The notes beneath the pieces are model-generated. The model worked only from the letters and a program-made list of their open reading frames with translations. It made no database searches and was not told the DNA's origin. A stretch of 64,000 nucleotides of DNA, from NCBI RefSeq assembly GCF_032854445.1, contig NC_088300.1, positions 12,247,191 to 12,311,190 on the forward strand. The letters are read 5' to 3'. Source of the DNA: Liolophura sinensis. Lineage: Eukaryota; Mollusca; Polyplacophora; Chitonida; Chitonidae. Positions 34,677 to 46,335 of this stretch are shown here, in pieces. Position 1 is the stretch's first letter; every line of letters starts with the position of its first letter. A program made the translations under genes and the position numbers.

Positions 34677-37600
34677 GACACCAAAACTAATTTAAATCCA
34701 CCATAATTTGTAGTCTGACATACAGTTTGGCAGAGGTTAATATAACTACATGTTATTTATTGTTGGAGACAGTTCCAGAAGTTGGCATAATTCTGACTTT
34801 CACGAGATTGATTCACATAAATTTAGTGTATCAGTGGTCAGAGAGACAGTCTCTCTGACAGTCATGGGTGCAATACAACATACCATTCCTCAAAAAGACA
34901 ATCTTCCCAATTAAACTTTTCGATTCATATCTAGAGCTTGCTGTCATCATTGCCCTGAAAATCATATGGATTTTTTCTGACTTCCACCAAAAGAGAAAGT
35001 AAATGGTTGAGGAATAAAAGGCACCCAGGAATGTCTCAAGTTGTTCAAAGGCTATGGTACATGCCTATACAAACTAATCCATCTATCAAATGTCTAAGCT
35101 AACAAGCCAAATGGATGTAGCTAGTTCATTTAATTATTTGTTTCATTCCTGTCACATGTAACATGCAAATACATATAGCCTATCTAATAACATGGACATG
35201 TCAGGAACTTTGTTTCTGTGCACATCAGATTAATTACATTAAAAAGCCTAGAGCGAATGTGTATGTTGGCTTTATTTATTACAGAGCCTTCCCCACCTAC
35301 AGTGCAATGACAATAATTTTTGTTCATTCCAGATTAGTTCTAGTATCCCATGACCTCGCAGCTGCAGGCACAGCTAATACGTGGAGCATGTATAAAGGTG
35401 TTAAACAAGAAAACAATGCCAACTACAGCACAAAACTGGCCTTGATGTTCCAATTAAGAGCTGGTGCCTCATGCTGATGTGATCTCTGCACAACAATTAC
35501 ACTCAGTGGCTACTCCAGCTGACTACTCAACATAAGAGCTCTTCAATAAGGGAGATTAAAAGATACAGGTTAGTCTGATCAAGCCGCCATCGCATCAAAC
35601 AATGTACATGTACTATACTGATGAAATACCGTACATCAGAAACATGATTATTATATGATCATGCAGTCACTGATACTCAGATTTCATGATTGAATTCAAC
35701 CTTGACAAAAGCCATCTGTAACAGTTTGATAAAAGGATTTTGAAAATTCCTCAATGCATAATGCCACAGTGAAGGAAAACGAAATGTTTTTTCTTCTTGC
35801 CATTAATGTATCAAACATTTGATACCAATGACAAGTAATAACTCTTATATATTTTATTCAATTTTTTATTTAAGTTTTGAAAGTTAAAGTGAATTTAATT
35901 CTTCCTTTTTTATTCATTACCAAAATAACTCAAGGATTTGCACAGATAAGCAGCCTACACATCAATTCTGTTCATGAATAAATCATGAAAATCCAGAAAT
36001 TTAAATTTAAATTTCACCCAAAACAAAGCTACAAAAATATGCCAGGCTATTTGGTCTACGCAATAGCAAATATTTAATTATATAACCATAATTTAGAATT
36101 GGTAGCACGGCTACCGAAGAGCCCCCTGTATGAGACACAAGAGTGCAAAATCTTTAGCTCAATGCAAAATGAGCTGAAAAAAGAACTGAAATCGTGAATT
36201 TGGTCATTTATGGTAATTAATATGCTCATGGAGCGTCAGATATGAAATATACCCCTTGTGCCACTGCGCTTTATATGCAGGTAAAACGTCAGGTCAATAC
36301 ATACAATACTTTTTAAGACATCAACCCTAACATTTTGTTTAACAGTGATTTAAATACACAATAAGTAAGGAATTCAGTAATTTATGGTGTTCAATATGCA
36401 TACAACGGTGGATTATCCACCGAATACATTGCTTTCTCTATTATTATCATTGGACATGGACGCAGAGGCTCAGGATACGATATAAGCTACCCCTGTACTC
36501 CATACAGGCAAGCTAAAAATAAGCCTCATGCATTCCAGAGAGTACATATTGCAATAATGACCAATGCAAACAGATTATTCCATGATGATTTTCTTGGTCC
36601 TATTAAAGGTAGAAACAGAAAAATTCTGATTCTGATGGTCCATGTTCACGATGATAAATTGTCGTCTTAATGGGAGAGACGGGTCCCAATGAATGATGAC
36701 AGCATGGGACCCTTGTATTCTTCCTGTGCGCAGGGCACAGCAGGTCTATTGACGTGAACGCTGATGTAATCCATTGCACACTCCCCATGTAACCCACAGA
36801 AGACCTCACCTAGCTAATATTTGAAAAAAAACCCCAAAAAACCATGCAATGCTTGGTAACTGGCATGTATAAACCTCAGACTGTACACACTGGCTTACCC
36901 TCTCAAACACATCTTGTAATAAATTGTAAATTTCTTTTCATCTCAATTAACACTGGGTTTAACGCATAAAATTCAGGCTGCTCACATGGCAGCATGAAAA
37001 GTTATGTCAGTGATATGAAACCAGTTTAACCTCAATTTGCTGGAAACATTAAACTTTATCTTCAGTCTTTTCATGCATTAACCTCAGCAAGGGGCCACAA
37101 ATTCTTTCAAATTCTTTGGGATTCAACCCGGACTTCCTAAAGAGTGGGAAGCACCCTGCAGTCCAGCATCTGGACCATCATTAACCATAATACCATATCC
37201 TAACCAACCCCTTGAATCTCAACTCTCATTGACCACCTCAAATACACATTGCCATTACTGACAGACACAGTCCTGGTATTTCAATTAAGATCCATCTCTA
37301 GCAAAATATAGTTTTCAACACTTAAATAACTATCTCCATCGGCCAGTGAAAATACAGGCTCCAGTGAGACTCACTTGACTTAAGGGGGTTTGTTTTGGCA
37401 AAATGAGAAAAAATTTAAAATACTTTAAGAATATAATTTCATATCAAGCAGAAAAAGCTGTGTGCAAAGTATGTTATTCCATCACACTAATAAATTAACA
37501 AACTGTTATGGTATCAAATGGACTTATTAATTTCTAAATTTCATCAAGATTCACTAACAGATATATGTGACGGACTATTACTGACAGTAGATTTAGACAG

Positions 37601-38751
37601 AAAGTCTGAGTTCAATACCCAGTACGGGCATTACATCATGTAACTCAATCCTCTGAGCACTGAGGCTAGGGTTCTTGGTACCCATGAGCTAGGTCAATAA
37701 TTTTGTTCTCTTGGTGACTCTGAGCACTATGAAGTGACAGCATTCAATTATAGCTCAGGAATCAAAAGTGGTACAGGAAATTTGGAGCCTAGTCAATATT
37801 CAGGGAGCCATCTCAATTCATGGATGTCAAATTTTAGAGAGATTATATCAATTAAATGGGTTAAAATGTCACAAAATATGTGTAGTTGCATGTACAACAG
37901 ACCACAAAATATTAAGCATAACACAAGAACACACAATGTAGTCACGAAAACATTGTGAATATTAACTCCTATGCTGACGTGCATACTTCAAATGTAACTG
38001 TACCACTTTGTCCCTTACATATACCGTACATATACCTTACAACAATTCCCTCTTTAATGTCCTCACGTGCACTTTTCCTCGTAAGTAAAATTTGGCATTT
38101 TACCCAGGGTGGCTCGAAGTATTGATTAAATAGTAACATGTACATATAAATTCTTACAGGGAAAAGACTTTCAGAAAAGGCCAATTTTATATCTTAAATT
38201 TAAGTTTTGCATTAGTCAAAATAAAAGGAAATCCTAAATAAAACTCAATAAGTTTTGGTAAGTTTTATTGTCCAAGTGCTAACCTTTTTATTTCCACTAA
38301 AACACCGTCCCATAGTCTTTTAACACTCATTTTATTCTTTTCCTGGGTGATCATTTAAAGTTTACGGCAATGCTTTCAAGAAGTTCTGGAAACTTTGATA
38401 TTCTTTTACCAGTATCTTTGAAACTAGGAAACCTGTCAAAGATCAGAGGGTTAATTATTTAGCCTGAGTATTCAGCTATATGTGTACAAAATTTCAAGGC
38501 ATTATCGAGGTCAACAATGCAGACCTGGCAAGAGTTCTGCATAAAGCAATAGTGAGAAGGCTTTAGACAAATGTTAGCAGTTGGAAAGAACATTAAAACA
38601 TAACAATTAGAGCAATTTATATCTTGTGTCAACATTTTAGGCATTTATAATTAAAATTTTATTTACATCTTAAGTCCAACGATAAATAATACTAAAATGG
38701 AAAATCAAAATGTGGGAGGAAAAAGCAAACTGGCCATATATCACCTGAATG
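34677..38751. other. Intron interval with one exon-like segment
   Basis: Mostly unique sequence. The segment 36667-36809 (minus) has a strong acceptor, higher GC and 46 open codons ending in TAA (see findings). No other coding signal was recognised. Confidence 0.4.
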
Positions 38752-38925
38752 GTTTGAGTGTACCCTATTTCTCCTAATTTTGGGGACACCTGGTCTGCTT
38801 TTTTAGCCAGTATACATCATAGCAGCAGAAATAGATCATATAATGAACAACTTTTCCAAAAAGCTGGGAAAGAAATGTAATATTCTGCTTACAGCACTAG
38901 TAATGTCTGTCCCAAAAGATGAGAA
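38752..38925 (+). repeat. Dispersed repeat D, copy 2
   Basis: gacacctggtctgctttttt, agccagtatacatca, ataatgaacaact and gggaaagaaatgtaatattc match the minus strand of 34130-34305. Confidence 0.7.
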
Positions 38926-38981
38926 GAACTAAGGAAAACTTCACAGCATTTATGACTTTTGCACAAGAAACAATAGTCCAT

Positions 38982-39102
38982 GGAGAACTTCAGATAGACG
39001 TTACAAGTTGTAACTTACATGGATAACTTCAAATGACAACTTGTTCACTTATTCTACTTTGAAGTTACAAGTTGAACTTGTAACTTCTAACTGAAGGTCT
39101 CT
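38982..39102. repeat. Short foldback element with inverted ends and an inner palindrome
   Basis: The left end (ggagaacttcagatagacgt, then tacaagttgtaactt) pairs imperfectly over about 35 bp with the right end (39068-39102 read in reverse). The segment 39061-39087 is by itself a perfect palindrome with 13-bp arms (gaagttacaagtt) around one G. It may be a tiny MITE. Confidence 0.7.
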
Positions 39103-39409
39103 AATGATGCAGGCTCCATGTACCTTAACATTATTTAGAAGCCACTGCTCAAGGGTTTACCCCCGCCATAACGCTGTTTGTTGTGTAACCCGTCAAATCC
39201 CTCGAATGCTACATATTCTTTGGATTCGACTTGGTGCAAACAAGGCTCATGGCACTGGGTTACATAACAAACACTGAGACGAATATGTTAAAAGTCTACT
39301 CTGCCCTAAGCTAGAATTCAGGTAAACACAACATACACCCCAGCAAATGCATTTGTTTGTAATGTATAAAAGAATATCAGCAGCATAACCCCTAAAGGGG
39401 ATTTTGGGT

Positions 39410-40120
39410 GTTATTGATAAGTATGTGGTTACCATGACAACTGTGCAGGTCCACCACAAATAAAAAACTTGGAGTTGTAGCCCGGACACGAAATCGTTTC
39501 CATTTATAGAGTATATATAAGGAAAACAGCTACCCAGTTATCATAACAACTGCGAAAATGGACAAATGTAAGTTGTGACACAACGTACTCTGTGTATCTA
39601 TGTATCAACCATAAATTAACACTCTGCATGGAAAACAGTTGGAGTTGTAGCCCAGACACAAAATCATATCTGTTTATACAGTATACATCAGGAAAATTAC
39701 TATCTGGTTACCATGACAACTGCAAAAATGGACAAATGTGAGTCGCTACAAATTGTCATCTGTGTATCTACATGTATGTATCCACCAAAATTAAAACTCT
39801 ATGAGGAAAACCGTAGGAGTTATATCTCTGACACGAAATCATATCTATTTGTATAGTATAACAGGGAAACTGGCGATCTGTGTACCTATCCACCAAAAAT
39901 TAAAACTCTACGCAGAAAACAGTAGCCCAGAGTTATAGTCCGGACATAAAATCATATCTATTTTTCATCTGGTAACCATGACAACCGTGAAAATGGACAA
40001 ATGTGAGTCGCAACACATCGTCATGTGTGTACCTATCCACCAAAAATTAGCTCCACATTGAAATCTGTTGGAGGTACAGCCCGAACACGAATACGGACAG
40101 ACGGACAAAATCGCTATAAC
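39410..40120. repeat. About 172-bp tandem repeat, 4-5 diverged copies
   Basis: Markers recur in order: ggttaccatgacaactg, atggacaaatgtgagtcg, ctgtgtatctatccaccaaa, gttggagttgtagcccggac and acgaaatcatatctattt. Successive copies start near 39474, 39644, 39818, 39931 and 40070; the later ones are shortened. It ends with cggacagacggacaaaatcg, which resembles the end of repeats common in bivalve genomes. Confidence 0.8.
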
Positions 40121-40194
40121 ACAATACGCTCTTGCCTATCAATGACAAGCGTAGACCATTGCAGTTGACCTAGATACATGGTTGACCTAAAAAC

Positions 40195-40450
40195 TGCATA
40201 TGTATGACATCGTGTCTCATTGTTGCGTGACATAAAAATATAAATCTTCATTGTATATGTATTATAACATCATACCGCTGAGCTTGGACTGGAATGTCTT
40301 GAAACAAATGTTTCTTTTTGAATGACATGGCATCTGGGCGTAAAATATAAAAAATGTAAAACAAAAGTGAAACCTATAAACTGTGTGAATTAACACTTTT
40401 ATCACTGAAGGAAACACCTTTATACAAATCATAAAAGTGATCTAACAAGC
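40195..40450 (+). repeat. Dispersed repeat B, copy 2
   Basis: It is the partner of 9985-10260 and starts soon after the 172-bp tandem array ends, so the two may belong to one element here. At the other copy no such array precedes it. Confidence 0.65.
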
Positions 40451-40451
40451 A

Positions 40452-42247
40452 AACAAACTCAAATTATTTTATTTGTAGAAATAAACATCATGAAATGATA
40501 TTACTCGGGGAGGTAAACATACCGGCCGGTGTGTTGCATGGCAAACTCAATGCTGTTTGAAAGGTCATTTTTATTTAATATGTATATTTGCACACAACCC
40601 GTAACAGCCAGGTAGAATGTAAGTCCAGAGCTACTCATCGCCTGTCAACACCAGGCATCACAAGTTAATGAGCTTAATGAGTTTCTATTAGACACAACAA
40701 ACATGAAACATACATGTACAGTACATTAGAAAATGTACAGTAAAAATAAAATGTTATATTCAAATGGTAATGTAGATTTCAGTTATAGGTGTTGTTTAAA
40801 ACAGAAAGAGGCTTTTAACAAAATCTTGCATTTCAACAATTCAGTTTGGAGAAATGGGCAATTCCACGGTTTTGGAAATGTGTCCAATAACAACTTATGT
40901 TTGGAAGATGTGTGAAAGATATTTGCAATATAATCACATTGTATCAAGTAGTTCTGGCTGGGTTTTTTGGCAAGGACATTTCCCTGAAATGATTATTACT
41001 ACATACAAATGAAAACTTTCACCACGTTTAAAAAATGCTGATGGTAGAACTTTTACCAAAAGATAGAAATACTAAGAACATATCTCACAGTAGATAGACC
41101 TATTGGTGTTTATAAAACCAATGTGCTGTTCACAAAGCAAACTGTTGCATGTTTATGAAGCGTCGGGTTTGGTGTATATGAAATCATTTGGCTGTTTGTG
41201 AAATAAGCCTCTCTGACTTTATACAGAAGGTCTAGTACGTGTTAATGTACCTAGTCTGGTGTTTTTAAGCCAGTGACTAATGGTTTTAAGCCATTTTGGT
41301 GTTTATGAAGCCAGAATAATGATTATGAAGCCTTTCTGGTGCTTATAAAGAATCTGGTGTTTATGGAGAGATTCTAGTGCTTATTAGAGTCAAGTGTTTG
41401 TAACATTTCTGATGATTTTAAGTCTGTGTTTTCTCCATGCTCAGCTATCATTTCATTGAAGTAAAATCTGCCTTAGGAATTTCTGATCACATGGTCTTTA
41501 GTTGACTTTATTTGAGATTATAGACAAGCAACTTCATTCATGGAGGTACAAAAGGTAACTTCCAGCCACTTTAAGCATGTAAGCGGATTGATGCCTTGTA
41601 ATAACTGTCACCAGTGATCTTTTCTTAATAACACTGATATGCATGAAGTCAAATATTTGTAGCTGGGGTTTTTACAGACTCAACTAACATTAAAGCATGG
41701 ACATGTTTTCATAGAATTTAAATCCAACCATTTGGCTTTGGTGGAACATCCATATCAGATATTTTCAGTGAAGTACAATAAAGCCATCTGTAGAGTTTGT
41801 AGTCGCCACAAAGAGAAGGTACACGTAATATTACACAAAATCCCACTAAAACTTGAATTTTTCAATTTTTCCAATATACAATCGAATAAAATAACGATAT
41901 CAGTACAGTACTACGGAATTATAAAACAATGTGCCAGATATTTAGGTGTTGATAAAAATATGCAGACTGAACAAAAACCCATACTAACAACTAGACAATT
42001 TCCTCCTAGTCAGTCTGTACTTGTATGATACATACATAGCTGTCTTCATTAATCGTCACGGGGAGATCAGTAAATTCTCTACTGATTCAGAATTTTATCA
42101 TCATATCAGTACTGTTCACTTGGGATTACATCATTTTTTTTCTTTTTGGCCATCTAGCAGTAAAGTTTTATTGTAATGTTTTAATATGTTCTTGCTAACT
42201 ATCTGTTCCTAAAAAAAACTAACATGCATTTCCTATACTGTACAGCC
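40452..42247. other. Intron interval, mostly unrecognised
   Basis: It contains the degenerate repeat at 41100-41395. A plus-strand stretch at 41714-41819 has a weak acceptor (TTTTCATAG) and donor (AAG|GTACAC) around an open frame with Cys-x-x-Cys, but no family is recognised. Confidence 0.35.
41100..41395. repeat. Degenerate short repeat 'ggtgtttatgaagcc'
   Basis: Some ten imperfect copies of a motif such as tggtgtttatgaagcc occur (also tggtttttaagcc and ctggtgcttataaag) at irregular 20-30-bp spacing. Confidence 0.55.
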
Positions 42248-42459
42248 AAGGTGGTTAGCACACCAGGAGCCTCTCACCATTGCGATCGCTGTGAGTTCAA
42301 GCTGAGCTCATGCTGGCTTCCTCTCCGGCAGTGTGAAGGCCTTTCAGCAGCCTGCGGATGGTCGTGGGTTTCCTCTGGGCTCTTGCTAGTAGCCACTGTA
42401 TAAGTGAAATGTTCTTGAGTACGGCTTAAAACATATATCAAATAAATAAATAAATAAAT
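42248..42459 (+). mobile_element. SINE family 1 copy
   Basis: Head gtggttagcacaccaggagc and B box gagttcaagct are followed by a shortened core and the tail cttgagtacggcttaaaaca, ending in (aaat)n at 42440-42459. It lies just inside the intron, about 380 bp past the exon 1 donor. Confidence 0.88.
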
Positions 42460-42839
42460 CATATATTTTACATACAACCCTGCACGATCCACTTAAATCT
42501 CATCTCCTAGGTATAGCTTCTATCAGTCACATGTCACTGCAGCACTTAATTGAAATAGTACATGTATAAATAGAAATCTCTCATCAAATTGTCTCAAACT
42601 GAAGTAAATTATTTGAACCTGACTCCTAATATTCTCAATCTACTGAGGTGCCAAACAGATCCTACAACCACTCCTTTATGGGAAATCATCAGAAACACAC
42701 CCACATACATGCACTAACTGGGTGGTTCAGGCCACCTCACAGTGTTATACTGAAACACAAGCAATAGTGTTAACTATAAAGTCTGTAAAATCAGATAAAA
42801 CTGGGGAGAAAAATAAAGAAAGAAAAGAAAAGGACTTAC

Positions 42840-43017
42840 CTGAACTGTAAGAGTTGGCATTCACCTGTTCCACCAATTCACTATCAGGTGATCTGTTTGT
42901 TGGGTTTTCTACAATCCATTCACAATCCAGATCAAAATCACAGTTGTATGACTGAGTCTTGGCCACATCTAGCCTTATCCAGAGTACCAGAAGCAGAAGA
43001 GGTGAGAACAATGCCAT
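42840..43017 (-). CDS. Exon 1 of a secreted or receptor protein: signal peptide plus start of MAM domain
   Basis: The ATG lies in good context (aacATGG, A at -3 and G at +4). The 59 complete codons encode a hydrophobic leader (residues 1-19, rich in Leu/Val) and a likely cleavage site near Ser23. A MAM-type start follows: Cys26-Asp-Phe and Cys32 with the usual five-residue spacing, then Trp34. Residues 41-43 (NRS) form an N-glycosylation sequon. The exon ends at a consensus donor, CAG|GTAAGT, in phase 1, as is usual for extracellular modules. It joins in frame to the exon at 17888-18113. MAM domains occur in receptor tyrosine phosphatases, meprins, neuropilins, ALK/LTK kinases and many secreted proteins. 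The rest of the protein is not visible, so the exact family is open; ALK/LTK is the best guess. The ORF continues past the donor for about 30 codons, but that tail reads as intron. Confidence 0.75.
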
Positions 43018-43200
43018 GTTATGTATAAGCTAACAGATCAGAGCACTGGAAGCTGCACAATACATACTTCACTTCATCTCCCGCCAGACGCAGCAAGCAG
43101 AGCACATGTGGTTCAGTGCTGACGCACAGAGCAGCTACACTGGCCAATGGAAACAGACCAATAGCCACAGCCTATTAAAGGATGCTATAGCGGGAATAAG
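43018..43200 (-). promoter_or_regulatory. Putative 5' UTR and core promoter of the MAM gene
   Basis: The roughly 180 bases upstream of the ATG are more GC-rich than the neighbourhood and free of recognised repeats. Two CCAAT-type motifs lie close together (43144-43148 and 43158-43162), and a weak TATA-like stretch (minus-strand CTTTAATAGG) sits near 43171-43180. A start just downstream of that would give a leader of about 120-130 nt. This is inferred from position and motifs only. Confidence 0.3.
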
Positions 43201-43734
43201 GGAAGCTTTGATTTGATCTATCTCCGCTCACTCCGGAATCGACAAGCTATGAGCTTTGATCATCAGAAGTTGTGCAGAGAGCTGCCTTGATTCCTGAATG
43301 GCCAAACTCTGTGTCTTATCTTAATTAATCCAGTTGTAATTATGACAAGTCCTGTATTGTGCTGGGAAGGTGTGGATAAACCGCCGATCAATGGCCAGTC
43401 AATGCTAGTATAGTCAAGCAGCCAACACCACTAAAAGATCACTTAGTGTCAATTGATCCATGTCCCCGTGACGACGCTGAGAGAGCGAGATCTACAACTG
43501 AGCCCGTGAACCATATTCCGTGTACCCCTGAGCGGCACACCCCTTCAAAGCATCTGAGGGTGTACGGGCGCGTTGACATACTGCTACATTCCCGACTTCA
43601 CTATTAGCATATAGATAGCATTCGCTATAAACCCGCAATCGTTTCAGACTGTGATGGACATGACATTTACACAGTTCAAAACCCTGTCAGCCAAACGAGT
43701 CACAGCAGCCAACATCGGCTGTTCTCAAACTCAC

Positions 43735-44002
43735 CAGAATTCAGCCTTGAACTGGTATTGTCTTTGGGTGGGCCTTGTAGGGCACTGTTATTTTCTGTGC
43801 CACGAACAGTCTCCTTGTCAGTACCAGCCTTCCATTGATCACCAAACCTCTCTTCAAAGGCACCCTGACTGTCAGTATAGGTAACTGTGAACATAATGAA
43901 GCCACTAACCACACAAAACCCCACAAGGCAAAACAACAGACAATCCTGCACCAAAAGTACAAGTTCGACCAGGTTATCAGAGGTTGTTAGAAGAAAGTCA
44001 TC
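43735..44002 (-). CDS. Candidate coding exon with hydrophobic segment, unidentified
   Basis: One frame is open from 44002 down to a consensus donor, CTG|GTGAGT, at 43735/43734 (phase 1). It encodes a Cys/Leu/Val-rich hydrophobic stretch (from the TGC AGG AT region near 43950 to the in-frame ATG at about 43894). A hydrophilic region with Asp/Glu/Lys/Asn and an N-T-S sequon follows. That layout fits the N-terminus of a type II membrane protein such as a Golgi enzyme. There is no in-frame ATG before the hydrophobic part, so either an upstream exon supplies the start (an acceptor-like ...TTTTGGTGCAG lies at about 43949-43959) or translation begins at the internal ATG. It is on the same strand as the MAM gene and upstream of its promoter. 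Both exons leave phase 1, so an alternative first exon is possible but not shown. Confidence 0.3.
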
Positions 44003-44490
44003 CTAGAAGGTCAAGCCCGAAGTGATTATATTTTTAATAGATCAGACAAGTTCATGTCAGGCTTTGAAGTAGATGTCTATATCGACCATTAAATACATTA
44101 TCATGAATGACAAAAACATTAATTTTGTAGATATCATTTTGTATGTCAAAGAACAGTGAGCTGGATTAGACCAAAGAAACTCAGAGGTACATGTATACAT
44201 AATAATCATCAACCAATTAATAACATCTAATCATCTAACAAAAGATATGTTTAGAGCAGTTATATAAATACTTGAAGCAATTTTTCACATGGCAACCGAC
44301 CACAAATCTGGATCATGGAAATCGCAAAATACGCAAAAAATATGCAAGTGTATAGATCCAGCTGGTTTTGAATTTGGTTCTTGGTTCAACTAAACTGTTT
44401 CATTATGTATTTAGTAGGAAAAATTTAAAGCAAAAAAGTGATTCAAGTTCCTTCCACCATGCCGTGATTTTAATGATGAAGCACATTATA

Positions 44491-44580
44491 TCACACCACA
44501 ATGCCCGTCACCATCATATGAGTGAAATATTCTCGACTACAGTATAAAACACCAATCAAATAAAAAAAAAAAACAAATAA
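44491..44580 (+). mobile_element. SINE family 1, 3' end
   Basis: Only the last part is present: caccacaatgcccgtcacc, agtgaaatattctcgactac and agtataaaacaccaatcaaa, followed by an A-rich end. Confidence 0.8.
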
Positions 44581-46335
44581 AACTGCCTGCATCATTCCCT
44601 GCAAAAAAACCTTCATCTTCATTCTGGCATTCATCAAAATCCTATAAATCATAAATTTCTCCATCATACAACAGCAACATATAAAACATGTGATTAAATA
44701 AATAGCCAAACAACTACGAGTCAAGTAATTTTATTGTTACTGTTCATCTGATACTGAAAATTAAAGAGCTTTCTGAATATAGGCAGCCACTTCCCATAAT
44801 ACAAGCCACTTAAAATCATAAAGGCTTTCTGTCCATCAACGACTGATCATATTTTTCAATAATAAAACTGACGCAAAATTTTACATACATTCCATGAGGT
44901 ATTGCTGAGGCAATGCAATAAGTCAGAGAAAATGAACAGCTTCCACATAAAATTTCCATCAGCACCATAAGTGTCTGGCATGTGGAAAATACATTACATA
45001 GATGGAGTGTTAACATGATTTGTTTCCTTGGCTGTCTGTTTAATTTCTCATTTCGTTATTGCCCACTTTTCATTACCTACCATCACGATATGTAGCAATA
45101 CATTTTTAAACTCTGGCAAGAAAAGCACAGTTTCGCAAAGGCATCTCACACTGCCAAGATTTTAGCGCTATCCTTAAATACTGACTGACATACCCAACTG
45201 TTGAGACATCGGCATGCAAATGTGCAGATTTTTCACGCAAGTTTTCATCGCTATTCTGCTGAAATTACCAACACATATTCTTCTCTGGAACCTTCGCTGT
45301 TTACATATAGAATAGCCATCAGCAGGTAATTATTTTGTGAAATTTAAAGCTATTTTAAACCTGCTAGAGTCCAGATGGCACATGGCAGCCTATGTTTGTC
45401 TAACAATTTTAACATACATCTATACAAGTACATGTACACTGGCTTTATCTTCAATGGCTCCAGGTAACAAATTATATTAAAGGTCCACACGCTGAGCAAT
45501 CTTTACAAAGATCATCATGTTGTCAAATTATACATTTTCCACTTTTTAATGGCTGTGGATTTTTTGTATTTCACTGTTTAAAGCCAGAGATATAATCCAT
45601 TAATATATAATATTTTTCCCTGACACACATATCAAACTACTGAACTCAAAAATAATATTAGAAATCTCAGATATGTTTTGGAAAAGAAGCAGACAACAGA
45701 ACCACAAACAGGAAGTAATTTCCGTCAAGCCAGATAAAAACAGCCCACATCTTAACAGGTACGTATTATATAACCTCAACTGATTTACAACTGCATTCAC
45801 ACTTACAAGAAAACAAAAGAAACCATACAAAGAAGCTTGCTCAAATCTTACAATGTATGACTCTACGCCTGTCAATTTGTCACTACAATTCATCTAAAGA
45901 CACAAAACATTACAAAAGTTTGGCATTTATAATAAGTTATTTGGAAACATTAAAAGCTACATTATCTGAAGCATTCATGGTTACTGTAATTCTTCAACCT
46001 TTTCCTATGTTTATAAGGTGTTTACTCAAGCACATTCTAAAGGCTTCATTCTGTGTAAATTGATAAAATTATACGTTTTGTGAACCCCTGAAAACACTCA
46101 ATCCAACCAATGAAGTTTTGTCTTCAAAATAAAATTATAAGTGTGCGTAAATTGCTCTACACTGCTGTTTCATATCCAAAAAGCTTGAAGAATTTGGGTA
46201 GTTCTGAAAACTGCAACATTACCACAAACTCTGTTTAATGTTGGAGCAAGCAATGGGTGCAGCAAGAGATATCAATAAAAGTGGACTTGACCTCTGATCA
46301 TTTCATTACAAATTGTTGTTAACTGGTAAACCCTC
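44581..46335. other. Intergenic interval
   Basis: Only dispersed repeat A (45982-46116) is recognised. The 97-codon minus-strand ORF at 45600-45893 shows no motif. Confidence 0.45.
45982..46116 (+). repeat. Dispersed repeat A, copy 2
   Basis: It begins tactgtaattcttcaacctt and contains catgtttataaggtgtttac-like, ttcattctgtgt and gataaaattatacgttttgt, ending near ccaaccaatgaag. It matches the other two copies along its length. Confidence 0.8.

Larger units (their letters stand above)
18114..42839 (-). other. Large first intron of the MAM gene (about 24.7 kb)
   Basis: The intron is bounded by GTAAGT (minus strand, from 42839) and ...TTTCAG (ending 18114). It holds a 2.1-kb minisatellite, a 172-bp tandem array, several SINEs, a G-rich block, an inverted-repeat element and several dispersed repeats. 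It also contains unexplained ORFs at 21156-21647 (minus) and 21771-21938 (plus), and a GC-richer acceptor-like segment at 36667-36809. The coordinates depend on the two-exon model being right. Confidence 0.6.

Noticed and set aside
41714-41819. Coding exon on the plus strand with Cys-x-x-Cys
   Set aside because: Splice signals are weak, the family is unknown and no partner exons were found.
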